From NCBI RefSeq assembly GCF_003992595.1, contig NZ_RZNA01000040.1:62001-126000 (forward strand): a stretch of 64,000 nucleotides of DNA, read 5' to 3'. Below are positions 34,679 to 44,215 of this stretch, one piece after another. Positions within the stretch are counted from its first letter, which is position 1. The number at the start of each line of letters is the position of its first letter. A program made the translations under genes and the position numbers. Origin of the DNA: Flagellimonas oceanensis. Its GTDB lineage: Bacteria > Bacteroidota > Bacteroidia > Flavobacteriales > Flavobacteriaceae. A model generated the notes under the pieces. It made no database searches, was not told the DNA's origin, and worked only from the letters and a program-made list of their open reading frames with translations.

Positions 34679-35955
34679 TTTTCGTAGAGATTTTTTAATG
34701 TTGCGTACATCGTTTGCCTAATTTCCAAAGAGGATACCTTGAAATGGTTGTTCATAAAGCTAAAGATGAGCAGCTTCCCTGATTTGGTCTTCACGAAGCC
34801 ACTCAAATTATAATTGTTCCCTACAGACCCTGATTTAGCAAAAAGGAAAGGCTTGGTACTTGGGTCTTCCCATTGCTCTACGGTACTATCCGGTCCCCAC
34901 ATCGGAAAAATGGCAAACAATCGCTCTTCAGGGACTTCTTTGTACAACTTTTGAAGAATCTGGACAAAAGACTTTGGTGTAAATAGATTGTATCGGGAGA
35001 GTCCTGAACCATCTACCCAACGTGGTTGGTGTTCTAGGTCATTTAGATGGTTGTCCAACATGAAATCGATGGCATTTGCAGTGCTCAAGGTGTCAGAAAC
35101 CATTCCTGAAGCGGTCAGTAACAATTGCTCGGCCAAAAAGTTATCGCTTTTCAATAGCATGCGTTTGTAAATGGAGTCGGTCTCCATGCCATACAAGGTC
35201 TGTTTTTCGCCATCAGGGTAATGATTGGTCAATAAAACCTCTTTTCCCGTCGCTATTTCCAATAATTGTTTAGTCAAACTATCACTGGTTACATAAGGTA
35301 CCTCCAAAGTATCCTGTTCCGTTGGAGCAATGTAAAACTGATTGTGGAACTCAACTCGTTGTATCGTGGTATCTTTTTCTTTAGTTTGATTTTGGAAAAT
35401 TTCAGGAGAAACCTTCAAACCTTCAACATTGGACATTGTAACCACATTGCCGTAAAGTGGCAAAGTGGATTTCTCAGGAGAAAAATAGGTGTCGTAGTCT
35501 TCCCATGCCCATCCTGGTCCATACCTTCGTTCGTCATGATTCTGGGTATACAATGCTATGGTTTCCTGATTTTTCAACCAATTTATGGCCGTACTATCCT
35601 TAAAATAAGGATGCAGCCAAGAGGGGTCGCCAGTTCCTTCTATAAAAATGGTGTCATTAGCTACCTTATAATTTAAAGTAAGGATGTTTTTGGGGAGTAA
35701 TTTTAGGCTTGTATAGAAGGTTACAATCTTCGTGTTGCTGGCCGGTGTAAAGTATTTGTTCCCATTCTGATTATAGATTTCTTTTTGCGTATTGGCATCG
35801 ATAATGACCAGACCATGAAAAGAATTTTGCAGCTTATCGGCGCGAATGTTAGCGTGTATCGTTTTTTTGATGGAAGTACATCCAGACAGTAGGAATAAAA
35901 CTAAAAAGCAGTTGAAAATGAGTGATTTATGGGGTGTTTTTTGTGGTTGGTACAT
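34672..35955 (-). CDS. dacB: D-alanyl-D-alanine carboxypeptidase/endopeptidase, PBP4 (S13) type
   Basis: The 427-residue lipoprotein (leader ending LLSGC, Cys26) has all three penicillin-binding motifs: S73-N-T-K76 with the acylated serine, S270-D-N272, and K374-S-G376. The long insert between the first two motifs is characteristic of the S13 family. It trims the terminal D-Ala or cuts cross-links in murein. It is transcribed leftward, its 3' end overlapping the NudK gene by seven bases. The upstream gene is divergent and unrelated. Confidence 0.88.
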   Translation of the reverse strand: MYQPQKTPHKSLIFNCFLVLFLLSGCTSIKKTIHANIRADKLQNSFHGLVIIDANTQKEIYNQNGNKYFTPASNTKIVTFYTSLKLLPKNILTLNYKVANDTIFIEGTGDPSWLHPYFKDSTAINWLKNQETIALYTQNHDERRYGPGWAWEDYDTYFSPEKSTLPLYGNVVTMSNVEGLKVSPEIFQNQTKEKDTTIQRVEFHNQFYIAPTEQDTLEVPYVTSDSLTKQLLEIATGKEVLLTNHYPDGEKQTLYGMETDSIYKRMLLKSDNFLAEQLLLTASGMVSDTLSTANAIDFMLDNHLNDLEHQPRWVDGSGLSRYNLFTPKSFVQILQKLYKEVPEERLFAIFPMWGPDSTVEQWEDPSTKPFLFAKSGSVGNNYNLSGFVKTKSGKLLIFSFMNNHFKVSSLEIRQTMYATLKNLYENY

Positions 35956-36075
35956 GTGTGCAGTTGGTCGATTTTAACAGCAATATATTCATTTTTTAAC
36001 TGGAAGTTAGCTTTTTTAACCCCCTTTTTTAGTAATTTAGGACACAACCTATTTATCCAATTTAATCAAATTGAT

Positions 36076-36273
36076 ATGCCTAGAGCTATGTTAGATTACA
36101 CCAAAACAATCCTTCAAAAGGTGAGTTTTGATGCTAAACTCTTCACTAGGGAACTTCAGAAAGCAATTTCTAGATTGTTACCCAATGAAGTGGAGGAATT
36201 GAAAATCTGGTTGCAATTTTATATTGTGGATAAACCAGAATTACAACCAACATTGTTATTATTAAAAGTTTAA
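36076..36273 (+). CDS. Small conserved flavobacterial protein (about 65 aa)
   Basis: The ATG at 36076 gives MPRAMLDYTKTILQ; an internal ATG at 36088 gives MLDYTKTILQKVSFD, which resembles how I recall small Flavobacteriaceae proteins starting, so either may be used. The product is a compact, mostly helical protein (KLFTRELQKAISRLLPNEVEELKIWL) with no signal or membrane segment. The function is unknown. It has its own terminator 12 bases downstream, and an upstream TAATTTAG element near 36031 is a weak promoter match. Confidence 0.75.
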   Translation: MPRAMLDYTKTILQKVSFDAKLFTRELQKAISRLLPNEVEELKIWLQFYIVDKPELQPTLLLLKV

Positions 36274-36284
36274 AACACTAACGA

Positions 36285-36308
36285 GAGCCGCTGAAAAGCG
36301 GCTCTTTT
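36285..36308. terminator. Terminator between the small protein and oxyR
   Basis: A perfect 8-bp stem, GAGCCGCT/AGCGGCTC, with a GAAA loop is followed by TTTT. It mainly serves the rightward small gene; the leftward oxyR stop overlaps its edge. Confidence 0.82.
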
Positions 36309-37248
36309 AATTTTTGGCCAAGGGACTGATGATTTTTACATCCTGAAAAGCAATAGCTCCACGCACAATACTGGAGATTACCTCTCTGAGCGCATCCGTA
36401 ATCTGTATTTTCAGTTCACTTTTATGGTAAATCAAGCTTATTTCACGGGCAGGGGTAGGTTTTTGGAAGGATTTGAGGTTTGCTTTCTTTCCTTCTTCCA
36501 AGTGCAACGTATTCAAGTAAGGCAATAGGGTCATGCCCATACCTTCATCGGACAAGCTCACCAAAGTTTCGAAACTGCCACTTTCGATTTTGAACTGTTC
36601 CCCAAGTCGGTTTTTCGATGCTTTACATAGATTGATGACACCTTCACGAAAACAATGACCATCCTGCAACAATAAAACATCATTGACATCCAAATCACTT
36701 GTATTCAATTCATCTGTTCCTGCCAATCGGTGGTTTTTGGGAACATAGCCCACAAAAGGTTCGTAATACAAAGGACGTTCTTTGATAAATTCAATTTCCA
36801 ATGGGGTGGCAGCAATACCAGCATCCAAGTGACCGTCTAAAATATTCTTGATCATGGTTTGTGTGGATTGCTCTTTGATGATTAGGTTGACCTTGGGATA
36901 CTTTTTAATGAAGGCATTTAAAAACATGGGCAGTAATGTCGGCATTACCGTAGGTATAATGCCCAAAATATAGTCTCCACCAACATATCCTTTATCTTGA
37001 TCAACGATATCCTTGATTCGTTCTGCTTCGGCTACAATGTTTTTTGCCTGTGCCACAATTTTTTGCCCCACCTCTGTAATGGATATCGGTTTTTTGCTGC
37101 GGTCAAAAATAAGTACGTCCAATTCGTCCTCTAGCTTTTGCACCTGCATACTGAGCGTGGGTTGGGTAACAAAGCTTTTCTCCGCGGCCAGGGTAAAGTT
37201 CTTGTGTTCGGCCACAGCAAGCACATATTGTAGCTGGGTAATCGTCAT
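36307..37248 (-). CDS. oxyR: Peroxide sensor OxyR (LysR family)
   Basis: The 313-residue LysR regulator has an N-terminal winged helix (LQYVLAVAEHKNFTLAAEKSFVTQPTLSMQVQKLE). The effector domain has the redox cysteines Cys199 (QDGHCF) and Cys208 (NLCK), at the same numbers and spacing as the E. coli OxyR disulfide. It should activate peroxide-defence genes on oxidation. No catalase, Dps or peroxiredoxin gene is adjacent, so its targets are elsewhere; the neighbours are unrelated single genes. Confidence 0.92.
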   Translation of the reverse strand: MTITQLQYVLAVAEHKNFTLAAEKSFVTQPTLSMQVQKLEDELDVLIFDRSKKPISITEVGQKIVAQAKNIVAEAERIKDIVDQDKGYVGGDYILGIIPTVMPTLLPMFLNAFIKKYPKVNLIIKEQSTQTMIKNILDGHLDAGIAATPLEIEFIKERPLYYEPFVGYVPKNHRLAGTDELNTSDLDVNDVLLLQDGHCFREGVINLCKASKNRLGEQFKIESGSFETLVSLSDEGMGMTLLPYLNTLHLEEGKKANLKSFQKPTPAREISLIYHKSELKIQITDALREVISSIVRGAIAFQDVKIISPLAKN

Positions 37249-37340
37249 TCAAGTATAGGTTTAGGGCATAAAAGTATAAAAAACCATCAGGTTAATCTAT
37301 ACAAAAACCATAATCCTGAATCGTTTATTGCTCCGCAAAC

Positions 37341-37365
37341 AAAAAGCCTGCTCTGAGCAGGCTTT
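37341..37365 (-). terminator. Terminator of the DUF2141 gene
   Basis: On the minus strand an 11-bp stem AAAGCCTGCTC/GAGCAGGCTTT is followed by TTTGTTTG, 28 bases after the DUF2141 stop. The one-base centre means the functional loop is formed by opening the innermost pairs. Confidence 0.78.
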
Positions 37366-37393
37366 CCATTGATTGATGAATTGTTTTTTTCGC

Positions 37394-37813
37394 TTAGAAG
37401 CGGATGTTCATGTCCAAATCTTTATCCGCTACGGTGAACTTGGCACTGTTGAATGAGGGTGGGCCCATGGTCATGTCGTTTCCGGACATTCCATAGCTTT
37501 CCTTGGGCATTCCATTGGGCTCAAAATCCATGCGGTTGTTCCCATTGGTGTCGTGTAGTGTTGAAATGGCATATTCTCCGGGAGCAACATTGGTAAAGGT
37601 AAAGGTTACTTTTCCGTCTTTAATGGAGCTTCTAAGGTTTTGAACGCCTTGGCCTTTCATGAAGGTTTCTTCGGTGTGAAGACCGGCAAGTACCATGCCT
37701 TCGTCACTGGTAATATTGTCAATGGTAATTGTAATGTCGATTCCTGTTTTTTCTTGCGCCATGGCAATGATACTTACAAAGAAGAAACTTAATGCTAGTG
37801 TTACAGTTTTCAT
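37394..37813 (-). CDS. Secreted DUF2141 protein
   Basis: The start at 37813 (MKTVTLALSFFF) gives a normal signal peptide with cleavage after AMAQ; the longer frame adds an implausible basic lead. The 139-residue protein has the DUF2141 pattern: DITITIDNITSDEGMVLAGLH, FTFTNVAPGEYAISTLHDTNGN, then MDFEPNGMPKESYGMS. This is a small secreted beta-sandwich of unknown function, common in Bacteroidetes. It stands divergently from the TonB receptor gene. Confidence 0.88.
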   Translation of the reverse strand: MKTVTLALSFFFVSIIAMAQEKTGIDITITIDNITSDEGMVLAGLHTEETFMKGQGVQNLRSSIKDGKVTFTFTNVAPGEYAISTLHDTNGNNRMDFEPNGMPKESYGMSGNDMTMGPPSFNSAKFTVADKDLDMNIRF

Positions 37814-37973
37814 ACGATTTGTTATTGATGTTTTGTATGCTCCAAAATTCAGGAAGAAGTACCTCTTTAAAAATTTCAACCTACCGAAATGTTGATTTTT
37901 TGGAGTGAACTGCAAAGTGAAAACTGCAATTCAATTCAGATGTAAAAAACAACAATTGGGTATTTCGTTTTGG

Positions 37974-38001
37974 TTTGGAAAAATGTTGAAGAAGAAATTT
38001 G
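37974..38001 (+). promoter_or_regulatory. Possible promoter of the TonB receptor gene
   Basis: TTTG (37974-37977) is followed after 16 bases by GAAATTTG (37994-38001), close to the Bacteroidetes -33/-7 pair. The bases after it (TTTGTGGCATCAAT, then CAGTC before ATGAAAA) are nearly the same as those before the TPR gene at 44216. Confidence 0.35.
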
Positions 38002-38025
38002 TGGCATCAATCTAAATGAACAGTC

Positions 38026-40188
38026 ATGAAAATCTTTACCCATCTAATTACCTTATTATTGTGTTCGGGAGCCGTTTTTGCCCAACAGACCATAACAGGG
38101 AAAGTGACCGATACCAAAAACAATCCCATCGAAGGTGCCAACATTTATTTGGAGGGTACTTACGATGGTGCTTCTTCTGATGCCAATGGAAACTTTAGTT
38201 TTGAGACCACCGAGGAGGGGGTGCAAACACTCATTGTCTCCATGCTGTCCTACGAACCGCATTACGAGGCTGGGGATATTTCCTATTTTAAGGATTTACA
38301 TATTAAATTAATGGAGTCCGTCAATTCGTTGTCAGGCGTTACCTTGACCGCTGGAACTTTCGAGGCTGGGGACAATTCCAAAGTGTCTGTACTGAAACCG
38401 TTGGATATTGTGACCACCGCTGGGGCTGCCGGCGATTTTGTAGCGGCTTTGCAGACGTTACCGGGTACTACGACGGTAAATGAAGATGGACGTTTGTTTG
38501 TTCGTGGGGGTACGGCAGGGGAGACCCAGGTGTTTATCGATGGGCTTCGCGTTTTTCAACCCTTCAATGCCACGCCCAACAATACGCCCACCCGCGGTAG
38601 ATTTTCGCCTTTTCTTTTTAAAGGGATATCCTTTAGTACGGGAGGTTACTCTGCAGAATATGGTCAAGCCCTGTCCAGTGTGCTATTACTGAACACAACG
38701 GATGTACCTTTGCAAGAGGAAACCAATATTTCCATAATGAGTGTTGGCGGTGGGGTTGGCCACACGGAGATTTGGGGCGACCAATCGTTGAGCATCAATA
38801 CCTCTTATATGAATCTTGCTCCGTATGAAGCCCTGATTCCATCCACCCAAGGAGTGCGTTGGAACAGTCCGTTCGAATCCATTTCAGGGGAAGCAGTTTT
38901 TAGGAGCAAAGGGGATAAGAGCATGTTTAAATTGTACACGGGATTCAATCATACCAATCTGGATATTGAACAGGAGGACATCAATTTTGATGATTACGTT
39001 CGTTTCCGTCTCAAGAACAACAACCTATACTTTAATTCATCCTATAAATACTATTTTGATAACGATTTGAGTTTGACCTCTGGTGCATCCATAGCATGGG
39101 ACACCAATGATATCGGTATTGATGAAGACAAGGTCGATAACAAGGACACATCCACGCACCTGAAGCTAAAGGCGCGTAAAAACTTCAGTAATCGATACGA
39201 TTTGAGTTTTGGAGCGGAATATTTCAACACCCATTTTGATGAAACCTATACCGATGCGGATGTAGATGCATTCAACAATGGGTATACCGATGGTCTTTGG
39301 GCCGCTTTTGCAGAGTCCGATATCTTTCTGACCAATAAATTCGCCATGAAACTAGGGGTTAGGGCAACACATAGTAGTTTGCTTAATGATTTTGAGGTGT
39401 CGCCACGAGTCTCTTTGGCTTACAAGCCAGGGGAGGACGGACAGTTTTCTTTGGCCTATGGCGATTTTTATCAACGACCACTCTCCGATGTCGTGAAATT
39501 TGATCAAAACCTGGAAATGGAGAAGGCGTCTCACTACATTCTTAACTATCAATACATCAACAATGGAAAAACCTTCAGAACAGAGTTGTATTACAAGGAC
39601 TATGACCGTTTGATCAAGTTTGATACCGATATGCCACAGTTCGATTCAGCCTATACAAACTCGGGAGGGGGCTACGCCAAAGGAGTGGACATTTTTTGGA
39701 GAGACAGCAAAAGCATAGAGAACTTGGATTATTGGTTCTCCTATTCCTATCTGGATACGGAACGGGACTATCGAAACTTCCCTGGAAGGTCAACCCCGAA
39801 CTTTGCACCAAAACATAACGCTTCATTGGTCACCAAGTATTGGGTGGATAAGTTACGGTCGCAAGTCGGGCTTTCGTATTCTTATGGTTCTGGTAGACCG
39901 TACCACGATCCGAACAACCCCGGCTTTATGGAAGAGCGAACCAAATCGTACAATAATTTGAGTTTTAATTGGGCCTATTTGATTGATCAGCAAAAGATTT
40001 TATACTTCTCCGTGAGCAATTTGTTGAGCATTAATAATATCAGCAATTATCAATATGCCAATACGCCCGATGTCAATGGAGTGTACAATAGAAGAGCGAT
40101 TACACCTCCCGCGGATAGTTTTTTCTTTGTAGGGTTCTTTTGGACCATCAGCACCGATGGCAAAAGCAATCAATTGGATAACCTTTAG
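38026..40188 (+). CDS. TonB-dependent outer-membrane receptor with carboxypeptidase-like domain
   Basis: The 720-residue product has a signal peptide ending in VFAQ and a carboxypeptidase-regulatory-like domain (residues 22-105: ITGKVTDTKNNPIEGANIYL). It then has a plug with FVAALQTLPGTTTVNEDGRLFVRGG and DGLRVFQPFN, and a beta-barrel ending in FVGFFWTIS. It imports an unknown substrate such as a siderophore, cobalamin or metal complex. No partner lipoprotein or periplasmic binding gene is next to it. The 3' end faces the convergent DoxX gene with one base between stops. Confidence 0.9.
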   Translation: MKIFTHLITLLLCSGAVFAQQTITGKVTDTKNNPIEGANIYLEGTYDGASSDANGNFSFETTEEGVQTLIVSMLSYEPHYEAGDISYFKDLHIKLMESVNSLSGVTLTAGTFEAGDNSKVSVLKPLDIVTTAGAAGDFVAALQTLPGTTTVNEDGRLFVRGGTAGETQVFIDGLRVFQPFNATPNNTPTRGRFSPFLFKGISFSTGGYSAEYGQALSSVLLLNTTDVPLQEETNISIMSVGGGVGHTEIWGDQSLSINTSYMNLAPYEALIPSTQGVRWNSPFESISGEAVFRSKGDKSMFKLYTGFNHTNLDIEQEDINFDDYVRFRLKNNNLYFNSSYKYYFDNDLSLTSGASIAWDTNDIGIDEDKVDNKDTSTHLKLKARKNFSNRYDLSFGAEYFNTHFDETYTDADVDAFNNGYTDGLWAAFAESDIFLTNKFAMKLGVRATHSSLLNDFEVSPRVSLAYKPGEDGQFSLAYGDFYQRPLSDVVKFDQNLEMEKASHYILNYQYINNGKTFRTELYYKDYDRLIKFDTDMPQFDSAYTNSGGGYAKGVDIFWRDSKSIENLDYWFSYSYLDTERDYRNFPGRSTPNFAPKHNASLVTKYWVDKLRSQVGLSYSYGSGRPYHDPNNPGFMEERTKSYNNLSFNWAYLIDQQKILYFSVSNLLSINNISNYQYANTPDVNGVYNRRAITPPADSFFFVGFFWTISTDGKSNQLDNL

Positions 40189-40189
40189 G

Positions 40190-40612
40190 TTATTGCTGCA
40201 TTTTTAGATAGTAGTCCACGGAGTTCCTTCCAGACCCGTATACAATAAAGAATAAGGTGGTCAACAATACGATAATGGATAGCATAAGGTTGTTGGTGTT
40301 CATTTGTCCTAGAAAATTGGTCAGTATCGCACCGAAGATTATAGGTATCTGGGCAATGGCCGCCCATCGGGTCAATAAACCGACTAGAATAAGAATACCT
40401 CCCACAAAGTGAGCGGGAATCAAATAATGAAGAAAGATCATTCCACCGGGAACGTCTTGGAACGGAGCTGCCAATTTCTCCATTTCTTCATGGTTGGACA
40501 TAAATTCTATGCCTTTCACAAAAAGCACGATACCGAGCAATACACGAATCAGGTCTAGAATAAGATAAGTATGGGCATTGGCCCATTTGTTGAGGTTTTT
40601 TATCAGACCCAT
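40190..40612 (-). CDS. DoxX-family membrane protein
   Basis: The start at 40612 (MGLIKNLNKWANAHTYLI) is preferred; the frame can extend to 40651 with 13 extra hydrophobic residues. The 140-residue protein has four membrane spans and DoxX-type features (LDLIRVLLGIVLFVKGIEF, HFVGGILILVGLLTRWAA). DoxX proteins are associated with quinone- or thiol-linked membrane redox functions and often stay uncharacterised. It stands alone, convergent with the TonB receptor gene. Confidence 0.85.
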   Translation of the reverse strand: MGLIKNLNKWANAHTYLILDLIRVLLGIVLFVKGIEFMSNHEEMEKLAAPFQDVPGGMIFLHYLIPAHFVGGILILVGLLTRWAAIAQIPIIFGAILTNFLGQMNTNNLMLSIIVLLTTLFFIVYGSGRNSVDYYLKMQQ

Positions 40613-40902
40613 GGCGATGAGATTTAGAATTATCCTATATAAAATACTCATTTTTAGTGATATATGGGTCGGTTTCTGTGCGTTTTCAGCTTAAAACCGT
40701 TATTTAGGCGGAATAGGATCACAGGTTTCAAGAATCTTTCCCACAATTAGGTCTTTGTTTTGATTTTCAGAAGGTTAGGATTTGTTTTTGGACGTATTGC
40801 AATCAGATGTGCGATTAATCAATTAAAGAGAAAGGACGAGGCACATAATTGTTCCAATTTTATAGTTGTAGTCTAACAACAAAAGCTTTAGTTGAAACAA
40901 CC

Positions 40903-41373
40903 TTATAATTCAAGCTCCATTTGAATATCGCTGCGTGCATATGGCGAGGACACTTTTGTCATTTCTTTGAACCCTAATTTTTTATATAATGCTAGAGCGG
41001 GAGCCAAAACTCTATTGCTTTCCAAGAAGATTTTCTGTGCGCCTAGCTCTTTTGCCTTATCAATGATGTGCTGCCCCAATAATTTCCCGATTCCTTTACC
41101 TTGGGCTTTGGGAGAGACCCCCATTTTGGAAAGTTCAAAATCATATCCTAGGTACGTGCAGGGAATCAGTGCACAGACACCGACAGGTTGATCATCGAGT
41201 AAAGCCACCGCAATATATCCGCCCTTACCCAAAATATATTCTTCTGGGTTATGGAGCGCAAGCCGATCCATTTCCTCCATCTCAAAATACTTAATGATCC
41301 ATTTCTCGTTCAATTTCCTGAAAGCATCTTTATAGATGTTGGAATAGGGCACAATACGCACTGGAACCTCCAT
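40903..41373 (-). CDS. GNAT-family N-acetyltransferase
   Basis: The 156-residue protein has the GNAT fold, with the acetyl-CoA pyrophosphate loop in SPKAQGKGIGKLLG, the preceding beta4 strand YDFELSKMGV, and the C-terminal strand LALYKKLGFKEM. It transfers an acetyl group to an amine of an unknown substrate. It is a single-gene unit; the 272 bases between it and the divergent PorP/SprF gene contain no feature I can name. Confidence 0.9.
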   Translation of the reverse strand: MEVPVRIVPYSNIYKDAFRKLNEKWIIKYFEMEEMDRLALHNPEEYILGKGGYIAVALLDDQPVGVCALIPCTYLGYDFELSKMGVSPKAQGKGIGKLLGQHIIDKAKELGAQKIFLESNRVLAPALALYKKLGFKEMTKVSSPYARSDIQMELEL

Positions 41374-41645
41374 TTTGAGTACTTTTTTGAAGTTGTGACC
41401 TCAAAAATAACCTAAGTAGAAGAACATTTAATGCAATGAAACCCAAATTTTATAAACCAAAACCTTCTATCTATCAATTCAGTGTGCCGTTCAACGAAAA
41501 AATTACCTCTTGGACGATAAAATAATTAGATTTACATAATATTTAGATGAAAATTCTTACAAGTCCCAAATCTTGCAAGTGAAAAAACTAAACAAATATC
41601 AACCTGTCCCAATCAGGAATATTAACCTACAAATCCCAATCGGCT

Positions 41646-43442
41646 ATGGAGATAAAACTACCCCCGTTTCCCCAGACTACATTTCCGACCCAATGTGAGC
41701 GTTACATTTTTGCGTTCTTGATCGTCCTTTTTCTGGGTCTTCCCACTCAAGCTCAAGAGGAAAGTAATCCTTTCGTGAGTTATGATGTTCCCTTTCAAAA
41801 TTTGTTGAAGTTCAACCGATTTTTGATCAACCCCACCTTTTCATCGATACGTGAGGACAAATCGTACATCAATTTTTTCCATCGAAGCCAAAGTGCTGAT
41901 TTTGACAACAATCGCCAAAATTACTTTTTGAGCTACAGTGGCCAATTGAACGATATGGTAGGATTAGGCTTCAGCCTTTACAACCAACGTGAAGGTGTGA
42001 TTTCCAATTTAGGTGTTATGGCCAATTACTCCCACGGTATCCAATTGGGAGAAGAAAGCAGTCTAACATTTGGAGTAAACATCCCTTATTATGTGAGTAG
42101 TTACGACCCCAGTAGGGCAGTGACCTCAGATGAAGGGGATATCCTGTTGAGTGATGCCGAGGAAAGTTCTGTGATATCATTTCAGCCAGGATTGAATCTT
42201 AGCTTAGGTAAGTTTGATTTTGGTGTTTTTGCCCAAAATTTAGTGGATTACAATTTAAAGTCGGGAAAATCGTTGAGCAATCTTAATCAAAAGACCTTTT
42301 CCGGACATATCCAGTTTACCAATGAATTTGACAATGCCAGGGGAATTTTTGAAGGAAGTAGATTAATGCCATTGGTTCGTGCCCGTTTTGAAGGTAGCGA
42401 AGACCCTGTTTTTGGAGGAGGTGTCATTTTGGACCTACCTAAGTTAGGATGGGTTCAAGGTGGGTACGATCAGTTTTATGGTGCTTCAGCAGGAACAGGT
42501 TTTAATTTGAACCAACGATTGTCCTTTGGATATAACTTTGAGAAAAGCTTGAACAACAGCATCGCCAACCTTGGGGTAACCCACGAAATTTCAATCGCTT
42601 ACTCCTTTGTGCCCAATCTTTCCAAAAACACCTTTGTCTCCAACGAAGATGATGACGAAGCGAAAAAGAAAATTGAAAATACGGCTGTGGCCGATGCAAG
42701 CGATAAAGCTGAGAAAAACGAGCAAAACAGCAAGCTGGATGTCGCAACCACCTTGAGACCTTCCCACAAGGAGGATAGGGCTTATTGGGAAGAGCGTGTT
42801 GCTGAACTACAGGAAAAGCAAGAGGATAGTTACGCTGTGATCGACGACTTGCTCTACAAAGTGGATTCCATGAAGCAGAGTAGGGAGGAAGATATGGAAA
42901 GACGTTTTGAAATGGTCATGCGATTGGTAAAGCGACACAATGGTGATGAAATTCCCGGTATAGAAAAAAAGGCGCAACAACTCTATATGGCCGACAGCAA
43001 AGATTTGGATTCTTTGTATAATGCCATTGAAATGTCAACCACAACAGCTTTAGCCGAAAACACCCAAAAGGTTTCCAAACAACTTGAGAAAAAAGACGAA
43101 GGAACCTTTAATGGTGGTGCATTTAAGCCCATAGAAAAGTATATCGACCTTGATGGAGTTGGTCAGGGGCACTACATTGTGGCCAATGTCTTTAAAAATG
43201 AGATTTACTTGAAAAACTTCATGGAAGAGTTGAAAAGTAAAGGGTTGCAAGCCCAATATTTCAAGAACCCGGATAATGGCCTTAACTACGTCTATTTGGC
43301 GAAATACGACGAAAACGATTTGGCTTATGAAGCTTATCAATCCAAGATGAAAGGAAAGTACCAAGATGAAATCTGGATCATGCACGTGGAAAATTCCAGA
43401 TATTCCAATTGGGCAGATGCCATTTTTCAGGATATAGAATAA
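41646..43442 (+). CDS. PorP/SprF-type outer-membrane barrel fused to a coiled coil and SPOR-like tail
   Basis: The 598-residue product has a signal peptide ending near PTQAQ. Residues 40-325 match the PorP/SprF family of type IX secretion partners (NPTFSSIREDKSYINFFHRSQ, SYSGQLNDMVGLGFSLYNQREGV, FGGGVILDLPKLGWVQGGYD). A charged coiled coil follows (about 370-500, DRAYWEERVAELQEKQEDSY). The last 80 residues (GQGHYIVANVFKNEIYLKNFMEELKSKGLQAQ) read as a SPOR-like domain, which would bind denuded murein. Stand-alone SprF proteins are about 300 residues and lack this tail. No gliding adhesin gene is adjacent. Confidence 0.8.
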   Translation: MEIKLPPFPQTTFPTQCERYIFAFLIVLFLGLPTQAQEESNPFVSYDVPFQNLLKFNRFLINPTFSSIREDKSYINFFHRSQSADFDNNRQNYFLSYSGQLNDMVGLGFSLYNQREGVISNLGVMANYSHGIQLGEESSLTFGVNIPYYVSSYDPSRAVTSDEGDILLSDAEESSVISFQPGLNLSLGKFDFGVFAQNLVDYNLKSGKSLSNLNQKTFSGHIQFTNEFDNARGIFEGSRLMPLVRARFEGSEDPVFGGGVILDLPKLGWVQGGYDQFYGASAGTGFNLNQRLSFGYNFEKSLNNSIANLGVTHEISIAYSFVPNLSKNTFVSNEDDDEAKKKIENTAVADASDKAEKNEQNSKLDVATTLRPSHKEDRAYWEERVAELQEKQEDSYAVIDDLLYKVDSMKQSREEDMERRFEMVMRLVKRHNGDEIPGIEKKAQQLYMADSKDLDSLYNAIEMSTTTALAENTQKVSKQLEKKDEGTFNGGAFKPIEKYIDLDGVGQGHYIVANVFKNEIYLKNFMEELKSKGLQAQYFKNPDNGLNYVYLAKYDENDLAYEAYQSKMKGKYQDEIWIMHVENSRYSNWADAIFQDIE

Positions 43443-43446
43443 AAGT

Positions 43447-44058
43447 TTAAGGCTTTTTGTCTTTCATATGCTCGGCAATTCCTTGACTCCCCGCATCGGG
43501 GCGTTCTCCAAGTTCCGATATTATTTTATGATGGTCATCTACTTGCGTCTGAGAAAGCTTGTAGGTGGCCTGTATATCAGAAACTGCTATTTTAAAACCA
43601 ACTACACCCTTTACTTGCCTCAAGGTTTTTGATGATAGATTATTAAGGGAGATCGGGTTTTTGGAGCTTTGCTCATATTTATCTACCAACCGGTGCATGG
43701 AGGCCATGGTTTCCTCTTCTGTCAAAACTTTTAAGGTGCCATACACATGCACGGCAATATAGTTCCAAGTCGGTACTTCTTCCTCTTTGTACCACGAGGA
43801 TGACACATAGGCATGAGGTCCGTTGAAAATACAGAGCACTTCCGCTTCGTCCTGAAAATATTTCCATTGTGGATTTCCCTTGGCAATATGTCCCACCAAA
43901 ATATCATTCCCTTCATCATCTGTTTCCAATTCCAGTGGAATGTGGGTGCCCCATGGTTTGTTGTCCACAATATTAATCAAGATGCCAAAGCTGTTGCTTC
44001 TCAAGAAATCTTTGATTTTTTCAATATCATCATTGCTGTAGTGCGGAGGAGTGTACAT
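43447..44058 (-). CDS. FMN-binding PaiB-like protein
   Basis: The 203-residue protein has the PaiB/'FMN-binding negative transcriptional regulator' pattern: MYTPPHYSNDDIEKIKDFL at the start, WGTHIPLELE, VGHIAKGNPQW, GPHAYVSSSWY and VPTWNYIAVHVYG. The fold is a split-barrel flavin-binding domain. In Bacillus PaiB is linked to control of sporulation and degradative enzymes, but most relatives are probably flavoproteins of unknown role. It is convergent with the PorP/SprF-fusion gene, with four bases between the stop codons. Confidence 0.87.
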   Translation of the reverse strand: MYTPPHYSNDDIEKIKDFLRSNSFGILINIVDNKPWGTHIPLELETDDEGNDILVGHIAKGNPQWKYFQDEAEVLCIFNGPHAYVSSSWYKEEEVPTWNYIAVHVYGTLKVLTEEETMASMHRLVDKYEQSSKNPISLNNLSSKTLRQVKGVVGFKIAVSDIQATYKLSQTQVDDHHKIISELGERPDAGSQGIAEHMKDKKP

Positions 44059-44215
44059 AAAAGTGCTTGGATTTTAGAACCAAGCGCTAAAGTATAAATT
44101 AAAGATTGGATGCATTACAGTTCATCCGCGATTGTTTACAGTTCGGTAAAGCTTCTTTTAAAAATCTGCAACAGCTGGACATCTTTGCGGCATCAATAAT
44201 CATAAAACGACAGTC

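Noticed and set aside
36307..37248. Search for a peroxide-defence cluster around oxyR
   Set aside because: Neighbours are a small unknown protein, a DUF2141 protein and a PBP4-like enzyme; no catalase, Dps or peroxiredoxin gene is present, so no cluster is claimed.
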